DNA of 17,724 nucleotides, from contig SZPI01000115.1 of the NCBI GenBank assembly GCA_030263635.1, positions 1-17,724 on the forward strand, in the 5' to 3' direction. A program made the translations under genes and the position numbers. Source of the stretch: Flexicrinis sp001567485 (GTDB lineage: Bacteria; Chloroflexota; Anaerolineae; Aggregatilineales; Phototrophicaceae). This document shows, in pieces, positions 1-7,911 of this stretch; position 1 is the first letter of the stretch, and every line of letters starts with the position of its first letter. The notes under the pieces are model-generated. The model made no database searches. It was not told the DNA's origin and was given only the letters and a program-made list of their open reading frames with translations.

Positions 1-1
1 G

Positions 2-730
2 CTCGGCAAGGAAATCCTCGAACTGCACCGCACCGATCCCCCGCGTGAAGGCGGGCGCACGCCGGACATGATCGACGATCTAATGGCCGCGGTGCGCCCG
101 GACGGCGGCCCGTTCACCGAGGACGATCTGATCGCTTTCGCCGTCGGGCCATACATCGCCGGGATCGACACACTGTCGAGCACGTTGGCGTTCTTCGTGT
201 ACACCATCGCCAAGCATCCAGCGGTATACGCCCGCGCGAAGGCCGAGGTCGATGCGCTGTTCGACGCCGGCATGCCCGATCTGAACGACTTCCGCAAGCT
301 GGAGTTCCTGCACGCCGCCGCGATCGAGACCTTGCGGCGCTACCCGGCGACGCCGTTCACGCCGCGCACCGTCAAGCACCCGTTTACATTCGCCGGCTAT
401 GATTTCGCCGTGGGCACAGAGGTGATGTTCGCCAACGGCGTGACTCATCTGCTGGACGAATACTATCCCGATCCGCTCACGTTCGACCCGGAGCGTCACC
501 TGACCGGCGAAGCGCCGCCGCCCGGCGTGTTCGCGCCGTACACGCTCGGCCCGCATACCTGCCTCGGTGCGGGCATGGCCGAAGGACTGATGCTGATTAC
601 GATGGCCGGCCTGCTGCGATACACGGCGTTCGAACTGCCAAGTCCGGACTATACGGTGAAGATTCGCACCATGCCGCTTCCGAATCCGGGGCAGTCATTC
701 CGCGTGAAGGTGGTGAACACGCCGGCCTAG
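2..730 (+). CDS. Cytochrome P450, C-terminal part (5' end outside window)
   Basis: Heme-thiolate monooxygenase, a soluble enzyme that needs external ferredoxin or reductase partners; the substrate cannot be read from this fragment. The frame is open from base 2 to a TAG at 728-730, giving about 242 residues, roughly the last 55 percent of a P450. Visible landmarks in order are the I-helix oxygen-activation motif AGIDTLSS (157-180), the K-helix ExxR as ETLRR (Glu codon 326-328), and the heme loop YTLGPHTCLGAG with the axial Cys codon at 560-562. The His in GPHTCLG is the common bacterial variant of the usual Arg. The internal ATG at 68 lies in mid-domain and is not a start. The downstream gene is convergent. 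No redox partner gene is in view. The family is certain; the subfamily is not. Confidence 0.93.
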   Translation, partial: LGKEILELHRTDPPREGGRTPDMIDDLMAAVRPDGGPFTEDDLIAFAVGPYIAGIDTLSSTLAFFVYTIAKHPAVYARAKAEVDALFDAGMPDLNDFRKLEFLHAAAIETLRRYPATPFTPRTVKHPFTFAGYDFAVGTEVMFANGVTHLLDEYYPDPLTFDPERHLTGEAPPPGVFAPYTLGPHTCLGAGMAEGLMLITMAGLLRYTAFELPSPDYTVKIRTMPLPNPGQSFRVKVVNTPA

Positions 731-755
731 CCGGGGGTGAACAGCGGCGAGCGAT

Positions 756-801
756 GGGGGTACGGTGAGCGACGCTGGTCGTGTACCGGCCTGCTACCCC
801 C
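756..801. terminator. Possible convergent-gene hairpin between P450 and nuclease
   Basis: Seven-base perfect arms GGGGGTA (756-762) and TACCCCC (795-801) flank a 32-base loop in the gap between the convergent P450 and nuclease genes. The right arm overlaps the nuclease stop codon. The loop is long and there is no T tract, so a role in bidirectional termination is only a suggestion. Confidence 0.2.
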
Positions 802-1564
802 ACCGCACGGCGCGGAGCCACGACATCACGACGTGCATGGCGTCGACGTCATCGTGGATATAGGCGCGCATGCGGGTGAAGCTGTCGGCGTCGCCGTCAT
901 AGACCCACCGCTTGAAGTCGGCCAGCGCCAAGTCCCAGCGGTCATACGCTTTCCACTGAAAGCCGAGATACGGCGCGACCGCCTTGAGCGACCGGCTCTT
1001 GAGCGGGAAGGCGACCGTGCGCTTGACATCGGCGTGCAGATCGCGCATGACCGCGTCGAGCTGTGAGCGTGTCGGTTCGGCGGCGGTCTGACGCATCACG
1101 CCGCTGTCGAAGCCCGTCCAATGCAGTACCGGCGTGTTCGCGGGCAGCAGCTCACGCGCCAAATCCCACCCCTCGGCTTGGCTGAACGTGAGGTGGAAGC
1201 GCGGATCGTCTGGCGCAGACAGCGGGTCAAGGCCGTCACACACGAGGACGGTCTGCGCCGGTTCGTCGTCAGAGCGAATGGTGATGCTCCAGACGCCTCC
1301 GTTGAACGGGTCGGTCTCGATGTCAAGGTAAGCGCAGGCCGTGTCGAGCAGATCGGACGGGCGCGGCGCGATCAGGAAGGGTTCATGGTTCACGTAGGCG
1401 ACTGCGTGGGCATGGATCACCTCGGCGGTCGTCTTGATCCCCTTGACCGTCCGCAGGTCGTCCGGCGTGGCCTGCGCGACATCCTCGATGCACACGAAGC
1501 CCCGCGCGCGCAGACTGTCGCACGTACGCGGGGAGATGTTGGGGAGCAGATCGAGCGGGAGCAT
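794..1564 (-). CDS. HhH + DEDDy RNase H-like nuclease (YprB/RNase_H_2 type)
   Basis: Predicted 3'-5' exonuclease of the RNase H fold, 256 residues, cytosolic. Residues 5-55 look like a helix-hairpin-helix region (LPNISPRTCDSLRARGF and TVKGIKTTAEVI), which binds DNA backbone. The nuclease core follows with all acidic positions of a DEDDy enzyme: AYLDIETDP (D81, E83), HWTGFDSGVM (D153), LHADVKRTV (D178) and the YxxxD motif AYIHDDVDAM (Y235, D239). The same HhH-plus-nuclease arrangement forms the C-terminal half of RecB-like TM0106-family proteins; here it stands alone, without the RecB-like part. The ATG at 1564 has no clear Shine-Dalgarno and sits about 10 bases from a short-repeat array. It converges with the P450 gene. 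The fold call is confident; whether it acts on DNA or RNA is unknown. Confidence 0.8.
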   Translation of the reverse strand: MLPLDLLPNISPRTCDSLRARGFVCIEDVAQATPDDLRTVKGIKTTAEVIHAHAVAYVNHEPFLIAPRPSDLLDTACAYLDIETDPFNGGVWSITIRSDDEPAQTVLVCDGLDPLSAPDDPRFHLTFSQAEGWDLARELLPANTPVLHWTGFDSGVMRQTAAEPTRSQLDAVMRDLHADVKRTVAFPLKSRSLKAVAPYLGFQWKAYDRWDLALADFKRWVYDGDADSFTRMRAYIHDDVDAMHVVMSWLRAVRWG

Positions 1565-1576
1565 GCCAGAAAAGGG

Positions 1577-1665
1577 ATCAGTGGTCAGTGGTCAGTGGGC
1601 AGGAGTCAGTGGTCAGAAGTCAGTGGGCAGTGGGCAGTGGGCAGAGTGGGCAGGAGTCAGTATAA
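1577..1665. repeat. Degenerate short tandem repeats (CAGTGG/TCAGTGG units)
   Basis: This stretch is built from overlapping 6-8 base words such as CAGTGGTCAGTGG, CAGTGGGCAG and CAGGAGTCAG. It lies between the start of the nuclease gene and the 3' end of the kinase gene, both on the minus strand. It is the reverse-complement type of the array at 10608-10768. No regular spacers are present. The rest of the gap to 1826 holds no gene that I can support. Confidence 0.8.
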
Positions 1666-1826
1666 CAGCGGAAAGTGTTTCGTTGTCAGGGCGGGGTGTG
1701 CGCTAGGTCGTCAGGGAACCGCTGTCAGTAGATCGTGTTCAGAAATCGGAGGCCAGACGACACATCACCTCTAGTCCACAACCTCCGCGTATAGACCTCC
1801 CCTCTCCCTCAGGGCCGCGAGGGATG

Positions 1827-3251
1827 TCACTCCCCGTACAACGCTGCGTACAGCGTCTTCTGCCGGTCGAGCAGTGCGGCAACCGTGTCGGCTATGCCGG
1901 GCCGTGGGCGGATGATCGCCCTGACCGATGGCGCGTCAATAGGATCACCGTTATGCGTGAGGCCGCACAGCAGCGCGACACCGCGTCCGGTCGGCTCGGC
2001 CTGATCGACCAGATACAGCGGTATGCCGAGCGCGTCGGCGGTGATCTGCGTCCACGCCGGCGATTGGCTGAGCGCGCCGCCCCCGGCCAGCACGAACTCG
2101 CCCGGACGTCCCATCAGGTCGAAGATCACGCGCAGGCGCAGCGCCACGGCTTCGATCAGCGCGTGGAGGATATCGAGCGGCGCGGTGTCAAGACGCAGGC
2201 CGTGGATCGTACCGGTCGCGTCGGCGCGGTAGTTCGGGCTGCGCTCACCGGCGAACAGTGGCAGCACGGTCAGGCCGTGCGATCCGGGCGAGCGGGCCAG
2301 CAGGGCGTTATCGAGACCGGCGCTGTCCAGCTTGAGCGCCGCCGTGGCCCATGCGTATACACTGCCGCCTTCGCTGGTCGCCCCGCCGATCAGATGGCGC
2401 TTGGCGTCGATCCGATAGGCCCACAGCCCAAGCGGCACGCGGCCCGGTTCCGGCGTGACGACCCGCAGCGCCGCCGTCGTGCCCACCGTCAGCACGGGGT
2501 GATCCGGCGTCGATCCGCCCGACCCGATGTTGGCCGCGGCCCCGTCACCGACGGCGAGGTAGAACGGCACGCTGTTGAGGTTCGGCCAGCGCGCGGCGTA
2601 TGCGCTGCTCAGGCCACAGTACACCTCGTCGTAATCAGCCAGCCGCGGCAGCGCGGACGCTTCGAGGCCGAGCGTTTCCAGCCAAGCCGTGTCCCATGTG
2701 AGCGACTCGCGGTTGAGCAGCCCCGACCACGACGCGATCGAATAGCTGCACGGCACGTCGCGCCCGAACCATACGCGATAACAGTACGTCGCGAAGTCCG
2801 TCCATTGGGCGGCGCGCGCGAACTGATCCGGGTTGGTGCGGCGCATCCACGCCAGCTTAGCGGGATGATACGCGGGATGGATGCGACATCCGGTGCGTGC
2901 ATGCGCGGCTTGCATAGAAACGGACTGTGCCAACGTCTCGGCATCGGGGGCGCTGCGCATGTCGGCGTAGGTCAGAATCGGCGTGACCGGCGCGCCCTCA
3001 GCATCGACGCCGAGCAGGTTCCCGACGAACGTCGCCATCCCGACAGCCGCGATGTCCGCCGCGGCGGGATGTGTCAGGATTTGATCGATACACTGCTCGG
3101 TCAGCTTGCGCAGGTGTTCGGCGTCAGCGGCGGCATGGCGCGAGAAGCGGATCAGCTGGCGCACGGAGGCGTCCGCGATCGGCTCGGCGGCGTTGTCGAA
3201 CAGCAGGACGCGCACCGATGAACTGCCAACGTCGATGACCAGCGTGCTCAT
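1827..3251 (-). CDS. FGGY-family carbohydrate kinase, gluconokinase-like
   Basis: ATP-dependent sugar or sugar-acid kinase of the FGGY family, cytosolic, 474 residues (usual length about 450-520). The N-terminal phosphate motif is LVIDVGSSSVRVLLFD (4-19). LTYADMRS (93-100) resembles the TWADxRS of gluconokinases. The catalytic Asp is D236 in AVGDGAAANIGSG, the second phosphate motif is VGTTAALRVV (256-265), GERSPNYRADATG (335-347) is again gluconokinase-like, and the adenosine motif is LAGGGALSQSPAW (388-400). An upstream in-frame start exists, but the ATG at 3251 gives the conserved N-terminus and overlaps the TGA of the preceding LarA-like gene as ATGA. Translational coupling with that gene suggests that the kinase phosphorylates its product. 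Substrate by homology: gluconate or a related aldonate or pentulose; not proven. Confidence 0.9.
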   Translation of the reverse strand: MSTLVIDVGSSSVRVLLFDNAAEPIADASVRQLIRFSRHAAADAEHLRKLTEQCIDQILTHPAAADIAAVGMATFVGNLLGVDAEGAPVTPILTYADMRSAPDAETLAQSVSMQAAHARTGCRIHPAYHPAKLAWMRRTNPDQFARAAQWTDFATYCYRVWFGRDVPCSYSIASWSGLLNRESLTWDTAWLETLGLEASALPRLADYDEVYCGLSSAYAARWPNLNSVPFYLAVGDGAAANIGSGGSTPDHPVLTVGTTAALRVVTPEPGRVPLGLWAYRIDAKRHLIGGATSEGGSVYAWATAALKLDSAGLDNALLARSPGSHGLTVLPLFAGERSPNYRADATGTIHGLRLDTAPLDILHALIEAVALRLRVIFDLMGRPGEFVLAGGGALSQSPAWTQITADALGIPLYLVDQAEPTGRGVALLCGLTHNGDPIDAPSVRAIIRPRPGIADTVAALLDRQKTLYAALYGE

Positions 3252-4516
3252 AACGGCCGCACCCGGTAGAGCATCTCGCCGGCCTTCGGCACGTACAGCA
3301 CGCCTTCGGACTCGCGCCCCTGCCATTCAGCCGGATCAATCAGCGCAGGATCACAGTAGCCGAGCGAGAGCGTTTGACAGTCCGCGGCGGGGATCGCGGT
3401 CGAGAGCGTGACGCGGATGCGCGCGTGCTCGACGCCGTTCTCATACGTGCCGCTTCCGCGCAAATGAGTGCCGTGCGCCAATACGCCCAGCGGCAGGTGC
3501 TTGAAGCGATCCCACTGTTTGAGGTAGTAGTCGCGCACGTGATAACCGGCTTCGTAGATATATTTGCCGTGGACGTGGCTCACCGTGTCAAGCTCCGGCG
3601 CATAGACGATGACCTCGCCGCCGTCGGCGATGGCGGGTTCGAGCTTATACATCGCCTTGGCCGCCGTCCACAGCTCGTCGTACATGACAGGCGCGCGCGA
3701 AAGCACGGAATGGAACGGCGTGTCGACCCATGTGATGTGCCGCTTAGACGATAGATCGGCCGCGGCCGACCACGCGCTCAGGTGATCGCCGACGAACAGC
3801 CCCGCCAGCCCATCTCCGATGACCACCATGCTCACCAGCGTGACCGGCGTCGGGACACATTCGGCGGCGGCGTGGATCATGGCGCGCACCGGCGTATCTT
3901 TGACGCCGATGGTGTTCAGGATCGTCGCCAGCGCGCCCATCCAATGCGTCGTGTTGATCATCTCCGGGCCGGAAATGCCGGGGAACAGGTACTTCGCACC
4001 GCCGCTGAACCCGACCACCTCGTGCGGAAAGGTCGGGCCGACGATCAAGACGTGGTCGTAATCACGGATGCGCCGGTTGATGCGAATGGGCGTGTCGTCT
4101 CCGAGCGACGGATGCCACAGGTCTCCAGCGATGTGCTGGATCTGCGCCTTGTCGAGCACGCCGATCTGTTCGAGCGCGTTCGGGTTGGCCCAGTCATGGT
4201 TGAGCAGGCCGACGTGCTTGAAAGCGGTTTGGCGTTCCTCAGCCGTAATGCCGACCAGTTTGTGCAGCGCGGCGTCGTTCAGCGGCGGGTGCGTGCCAAG
4301 CGCCACCATGAAATCGAGCTGGCGTGCAGCGTGTAGTTCGTCCACAAGCAGGCGGAACAGCATCGGCAGCGGGATGGTGCGCGTGTGGTCGGGGATCAGG
4401 ACGAGTACACGCGCGTTGGCGAAGCGCCCGCCGAGGCCGGCGTAGAGCGTCTCGCGGATCCGGTCGGGCGAGAGCAGTGCGCCGTCTGGCGCGGTGGCTT
4501 GGGCGGCGATTGACAT
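3248..4516 (-). CDS. LarA-family nickel-pincer 2-hydroxyacid racemase/epimerase
   Basis: Member of the lactate racemase (LarA, DUF2088) superfamily, 422 residues. These enzymes invert the C2 stereocentre of 2-hydroxyacids through hydride transfer to a covalently bound nickel-pincer nucleotide. The N-terminal signature is PDHTRTIP (42-49), with D42 and R45 in the spacing of LarA D72 and R75. GTHPPL (H76) follows. GPTFPHEVVGFSGGAKYLFP then gives H165 and K175, and NTTHW gives H191. The H-K-H spacing (+10, +26) is identical to H174, K184 and H200 of Lactobacillus plantarum LarA, so the cofactor-attachment Lys and Ni-ligand His are kept. A GGAG lies 9 bases before the ATG. The coupled FGGY kinase points to a sugar acid rather than lactate. 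No larB, larC or larE genes (cofactor synthesis) are in the window. Confidence 0.88.
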   Translation of the reverse strand: MSIAAQATAPDGALLSPDRIRETLYAGLGGRFANARVLVLIPDHTRTIPLPMLFRLLVDELHAARQLDFMVALGTHPPLNDAALHKLVGITAEERQTAFKHVGLLNHDWANPNALEQIGVLDKAQIQHIAGDLWHPSLGDDTPIRINRRIRDYDHVLIVGPTFPHEVVGFSGGAKYLFPGISGPEMINTTHWMGALATILNTIGVKDTPVRAMIHAAAECVPTPVTLVSMVVIGDGLAGLFVGDHLSAWSAAADLSSKRHITWVDTPFHSVLSRAPVMYDELWTAAKAMYKLEPAIADGGEVIVYAPELDTVSHVHGKYIYEAGYHVRDYYLKQWDRFKHLPLGVLAHGTHLRGSGTYENGVEHARIRVTLSTAIPAADCQTLSLGYCDPALIDPAEWQGRESEGVLYVPKAGEMLYRVRPL

Positions 4517-4556
4517 AGGCCGCGGCTCCGTTGATGGCTAATCGGCATGACTTGAG

Positions 4557-4562
4557 ATTATA
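4557..4562 (-). promoter_or_regulatory. Candidate -10 box for the larA-like/kinase operon
   Basis: On the minus strand a perfect TATAAT lies about 40 bases upstream of the LarA-like start codon. No good -35 is visible at 16-18 bases (the best there is CCTCTT or CTCTTG), so this is a -10-only prediction. Confidence 0.4.
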
Positions 4563-4771
4563 GCTTGAGCCGGATCATCAAGAGGCGTTACAAGGTATCG
4601 CGGCTAGGAAACTGTCGCACCGTAGGCGCTGCATGCGCGGCATCGTGCCGGTCTCGTACTGGACGCTTGCACAGGAGTCGAGCAACCTGCCGCTGGTTTC
4701 ACCCTTCGACGCGAGCGTTCCGCCCACAATCTGAAATGCACTTATCGTCTCTGCCCTCTCGTTTATCGTTT

Positions 4772-4795
4772 AGAGTCGTTAGACTCTGATACAAT
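4772..4795 (+). promoter_or_regulatory. Candidate promoter with operator-like inverted repeat before dprA-like gene
   Basis: A -10-like TACAAT (4790-4795) is preceded within the spacer by a perfect inverted repeat AGAGTC-gtta-GACTCT (4772-4787). Transcription would start near 4802, which favours the ATG at 4829 over the upstream GTG at 4799. The -35 element is poor, which suits an activated or tightly controlled promoter. The palindrome could bind a repressor. It has no T tract, so it is unlikely to be a terminator. Confidence 0.4.
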
Positions 4796-4828
4796 TGCGT
4801 GGGTGTATGTCGTAACACGAGACACACG

Positions 4829-5782
4829 ATGAATCCGAGCGATCTAGCCGCACTCATTCAGGTGCAAACCGCAAAGGGAGTCGGCCCGGCGAAACTCAGC
4901 GAAATACTGAATTCCCTGCATTCGGCCCAAATCTCGCTGCCGGAGTTCTTGCAGTTTGACGAGGACAGCGCGGCTGATATTAGACTCCGAGATGCTTGGC
5001 GCGCTGCGCACGATCATTCCGAATCTCAGCCGTTCTTCGAGATCGCCAATGACGTGTTGGACAAGGGATGGCAGGTCGTCACCCTATTCGATGACGCTTA
5101 TCCACACCGTTTGAAGCGTGTGCTGGGAGAGAAAGCCCCTCCTGTGCTCTACGTGTGGGGCAATCACAACATCCTGCGCGCGGGTTCGGGTGGAGACAAA
5201 GCAATCGGTTTCTCCGGCTCGCGCAATGTTTCTCCAGAAGGGATTGCCGCAGCACGTCAGTTGGCGCGTATGGCCGCCGAACGGGAATACACGGTGGTGT
5301 CCGGTCACGCTCCCGGCGTTGATAATGCTGCGCATCTCGCCGCGTTAGAGGGTGACGCGACCACGATTTTCGTGATCGCCGAGGGTGTGCTGAGTTTCAG
5401 GATGCGCAAAGAACTTCGCGAACTCGCGATCGCGAACAAGACCAGTTGGGTTGTGGTCTCGCAGTTCTCGCCGCTTTCCAAGTGGACTGTTCCCAACGCG
5501 ATGACACGAAACTCCACGATTATCGGGTTATCCGACGCGCTGTTCGTCATCGAGTGCGGACGGGACGGCGGGACATGGGCAGCCGCGCAAACCGCCACGA
5601 AGTTGAAACACCCCCTGTACGTGATAGATTATCCGATTGAGAAACCGGAAATCGGAAACCAAGACCTGCTCAAGGCGGGGTTTGCCAAGCCTATCCGCGT
5701 CGACAACGACGGCGCACACTTTCCAACAATCGAGGCACGCGACCCGGACGAGGCGCCGCATCAACAAAAGAATCTGTTATGA
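4829..5782 (+). CDS. DprA/Smf-family DNA-processing-like protein
   Basis: DprA/Smf-fold protein of 317 residues. Classical DprA binds single-stranded DNA and loads RecA. An HhH-like segment TAKGVGPAKLSEIL is at 14-27. The Rossmann core follows: IGFSGSRNVSPEG (126-138), YTVVSGHAPGVDNAAHLAAL (154-173, matching the VVSGxAxGID signature), and MTRNSTIIGLSDALFVIECG (225-244) with GGT (247-249), the equivalent of RNRIISGLS in DprA. HPLYVIDYP (261-269) is the late strand. There is no C-terminal winged helix as in many competence DprA proteins. The ATG at 4829 is preferred to the GTG at 4799 because the latter lies almost on the -10 box. The stop overlaps the next start as ATGA, so the protein is co-translated with the RecQ-PRTase. 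That pairing argues for a specialised role, possibly defence, rather than housekeeping transformation. Confidence 0.85.
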   Translation: MNPSDLAALIQVQTAKGVGPAKLSEILNSLHSAQISLPEFLQFDEDSAADIRLRDAWRAAHDHSESQPFFEIANDVLDKGWQVVTLFDDAYPHRLKRVLGEKAPPVLYVWGNHNILRAGSGGDKAIGFSGSRNVSPEGIAAARQLARMAAEREYTVVSGHAPGVDNAAHLAALEGDATTIFVIAEGVLSFRMRKELRELAIANKTSWVVVSQFSPLSKWTVPNAMTRNSTIIGLSDALFVIECGRDGGTWAAAQTATKLKHPLYVIDYPIEKPEIGNQDLLKAGFAKPIRVDNDGAHFPTIEARDPDEAPHQQKNLL

Positions 5783-7911
5783 ACGAAGCGCAAGCTGTCG
5801 ACCGCGCACACCATCTACTTCGACGGGGCTTCGGTCATCATGCGGAATTTCGAGACGGCCAACTGCAAGCGATCATCGACGTCGCCGTCCATAAACACCG
5901 GCTGCTGGTTGTCCAGCGCACAGGCTGGGGCAAGAGCCTCGTCTATTTCATCGCAACCAAACTACTCCGGGAGCAAGGACGCGGCCCCACCGTCGTCGTG
6001 AGTCCCCTGCTCTCCTTGATGCGCAATCAAGTAGCGGCCGCGCGGCAGTTCGGCCTGCGTATCGGCGTTATCAACAGCGCAAACGAGCAAGCCGAGCACC
6101 GCGTAATCGCTGACGAAGTACGCCGCAATAGACTGGATCTGCTGATCGTCGCCCCGGAACGATTCGATAATCACTGGTTCCTCAACGATGTCTGGAACAC
6201 ATCGTTACGAGACTCCTGCGGCCTGTTCGTGATCGACGAAGCGCACTGTATCTCTGACTGGGGACACGACTTCAGGCTGAGCTACCGCCGGCTCCTGACC
6301 ATCATTAACGCGCTTCCACGAAACACGCCCATACTCGGAACGACCGCAACCGCGAACCAACGGGTCACGGATGATATTCAGGCGCTCCTCGGCAGCACCA
6401 TGAAGGTTATGCGCGGATCACTCGTGCGCGACAGCCTGCGGTTGTATGCGATTCATCGCACACTAAGCGCCGCCGAACGCCACGCGATGATCCATCAAGT
6501 CCTCTCTGAGATCAAGGACAGCGGCATCATCTACTGCCTCACGGTGGACACCTGTAATGATCTCGCCGCGTGGCTGACCGAGCAAGGCCATGCGGTTGCG
6601 GCGTACCACGCCCAGCTCGACAATCAGACACGCGAAGCACTTGAAGACAAGCTGCTGCGCAACGAGGTCAAGGCGTTGGTCGCCACGATCGCCCTCGGCA
6701 TGGGGTTCGACAAACCAGACCTCGGATTCGTGATTCACTATCAAATGCCCGCCTCAATCGTTGGGTACTATCAGCAGGTCGGGCGTGCTGGGCGGGGGAT
6801 CGACCGCGCGATCATCCTGCTGATGCACGGGGACGAAGACGACGAGATCAACGGTTACTTCCTAAAGACGGCGTTTCCGCAGGAAGAGGAAGTCAAGCAA
6901 GTGCTCAAGGCGCTGAAGGTCAACGTCGATGTGACTCTGTGGGAGTTGTTGAGACGGATCAACATTTCGAAAACCAAGCTTGGGCGAGTCATTGAACACT
7001 TGGTCACGGCCGGGATCGTCACGCGCAGCGAGGGCGTGATCAGACGGCTGAACTCCAATCATCTCGATATGAAACTGTGGTCTGCCATCCTTGAACGCCG
7101 CGAGCGTGAATACGCCGAGATGTACGCGTATCTCCAGTCCGAAACCTGTCTGATGCAGTACATCACCTCGGCGCTCGGAGATACGACATCGCAAAAGTGC
7201 AACCAGTGTGCGGCCTGCACGGCGCATCAACCGATCTTCCGCTCCGAATATATGCACATTGTCGAACAAGCGGCAGCACACCTGACGCCTAAGCCGTTCG
7301 CTGTCGAGCTTCGCAGCAAGCTTCCTACCGGTCTCAAGCTCACAGACCTCAGCCGCGACCAAGTGATTCCGCGTGATCGGCGTACCGTTATGGTGCTGGC
7401 CCGCTACGCAGACCCCCTCGGCCAGAAGGTGAGCGAAGGAAAGTATCAGCTCAACAGATTCGACGATGAGCTGGTCGATTTGGCGTCAAGGTGGGTGAGA
7501 GAGTATGCGGATCAATTCTGGGGCGTGCGCCCACGGTGGATCACCGCCGTGCCTTCGCTGCGCCGCCAATTACTGGTGCCCGACTTCGCCAAGCGGCTTG
7601 CGCAACGGCTGGGCCTACCTTATCGTCCTATGTTCGTAAAAGTGCTTCAGACCCGCGAACAGAAAACGATGCAAAACTCGTTCGCTCAACTCAGTAACTT
7701 ACTCGGCTCTCTCGAGCTGGATAACACTCCGCTGCTGTCGCCTGTTCTGCTGATAGACGACATGGTCGACTCGGCGTGGACGTTGACGCACTGCGCTGCA
7801 TTACTGGAGTTCGCGGGCTGTCCGGCTGTCCTGCCGTTCGCGCTGGCATCAACCCGTCCCAATCATCACGCCCGCAGCGTCAAGTCCGGCTCGCAAGCCC
7901 CCAGCTCCTAA
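5779..7911 (+). CDS. RecQ-family helicase fused to a phosphoribosyltransferase-like domain
   Basis: Superfamily 2 3'-5' DNA helicase of RecQ type, 710 residues, with an unusual C-terminus. Helicase landmarks are motif I RTGWGKS (47-53), motif II VIDEAHCISDWGHDFRLSYR (151-170), motif III GTTATAN (187-193) and motif VI QQVGRAGRG (332-340). A RecQ zinc site is visible as C457, C474, C477 and C480. No HRDC domain is seen. From about 535 to 692 the protein resembles ComF-type phosphoribosyltransferases: WITAVPSLRR (587-596), QTREQKTMQNSF (624-635) and the PRPP-loop motif VLLIDDMVDSAWTLT (656-670) with the paired Asp 660/661. The gene starts inside the dprA-like stop (ATGA). The last 15 residues are low complexity and run into a repeat-rich spacer. 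Third-position base choice looks less GC-rich than in groEL. The biological role is unknown; the domain pairing suggests phage or foreign-DNA response. Confidence 0.88.
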   Translation: MNEAQAVDRAHHLLRRGFGHHAEFRDGQLQAIIDVAVHKHRLLVVQRTGWGKSLVYFIATKLLREQGRGPTVVVSPLLSLMRNQVAAARQFGLRIGVINSANEQAEHRVIADEVRRNRLDLLIVAPERFDNHWFLNDVWNTSLRDSCGLFVIDEAHCISDWGHDFRLSYRRLLTIINALPRNTPILGTTATANQRVTDDIQALLGSTMKVMRGSLVRDSLRLYAIHRTLSAAERHAMIHQVLSEIKDSGIIYCLTVDTCNDLAAWLTEQGHAVAAYHAQLDNQTREALEDKLLRNEVKALVATIALGMGFDKPDLGFVIHYQMPASIVGYYQQVGRAGRGIDRAIILLMHGDEDDEINGYFLKTAFPQEEEVKQVLKALKVNVDVTLWELLRRINISKTKLGRVIEHLVTAGIVTRSEGVIRRLNSNHLDMKLWSAILERREREYAEMYAYLQSETCLMQYITSALGDTTSQKCNQCAACTAHQPIFRSEYMHIVEQAAAHLTPKPFAVELRSKLPTGLKLTDLSRDQVIPRDRRTVMVLARYADPLGQKVSEGKYQLNRFDDELVDLASRWVREYADQFWGVRPRWITAVPSLRRQLLVPDFAKRLAQRLGLPYRPMFVKVLQTREQKTMQNSFAQLSNLLGSLELDNTPLLSPVLLIDDMVDSAWTLTHCAALLEFAGCPAVLPFALASTRPNHHARSVKSGSQAPSS

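Noticed and set aside
1800..1826. Hairpin TCCCTC/GAGGGA as terminator of the kinase operon
   Set aside because: Six-base arms with no T tract in the minus-strand direction; the sequence is more simply a GC-rich spacer repeat.
1824..3221. Long plus-strand open frame of 465 codons
   Set aside because: It is antisense to the FGGY kinase, has an Arg/Gln-rich low-quality composition and no recognisable motif; the minus-strand protein has full family motifs.
4565..4789. 74-codon plus-strand frame in the spacer before the dprA-like gene
   Set aside because: No ribosome-binding site, Arg/Ser/Cys-rich composition typical of non-coding GC-rich DNA, and it overlaps the promoter regions on both strands.
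4829..5782. Housekeeping competence dprA
   Set aside because: The fold fits, but the ATGA coupling to a RecQ-PRTase, the lack of a winged-helix tail and the promoter dyad point to a specialised module, so no gene symbol was given.
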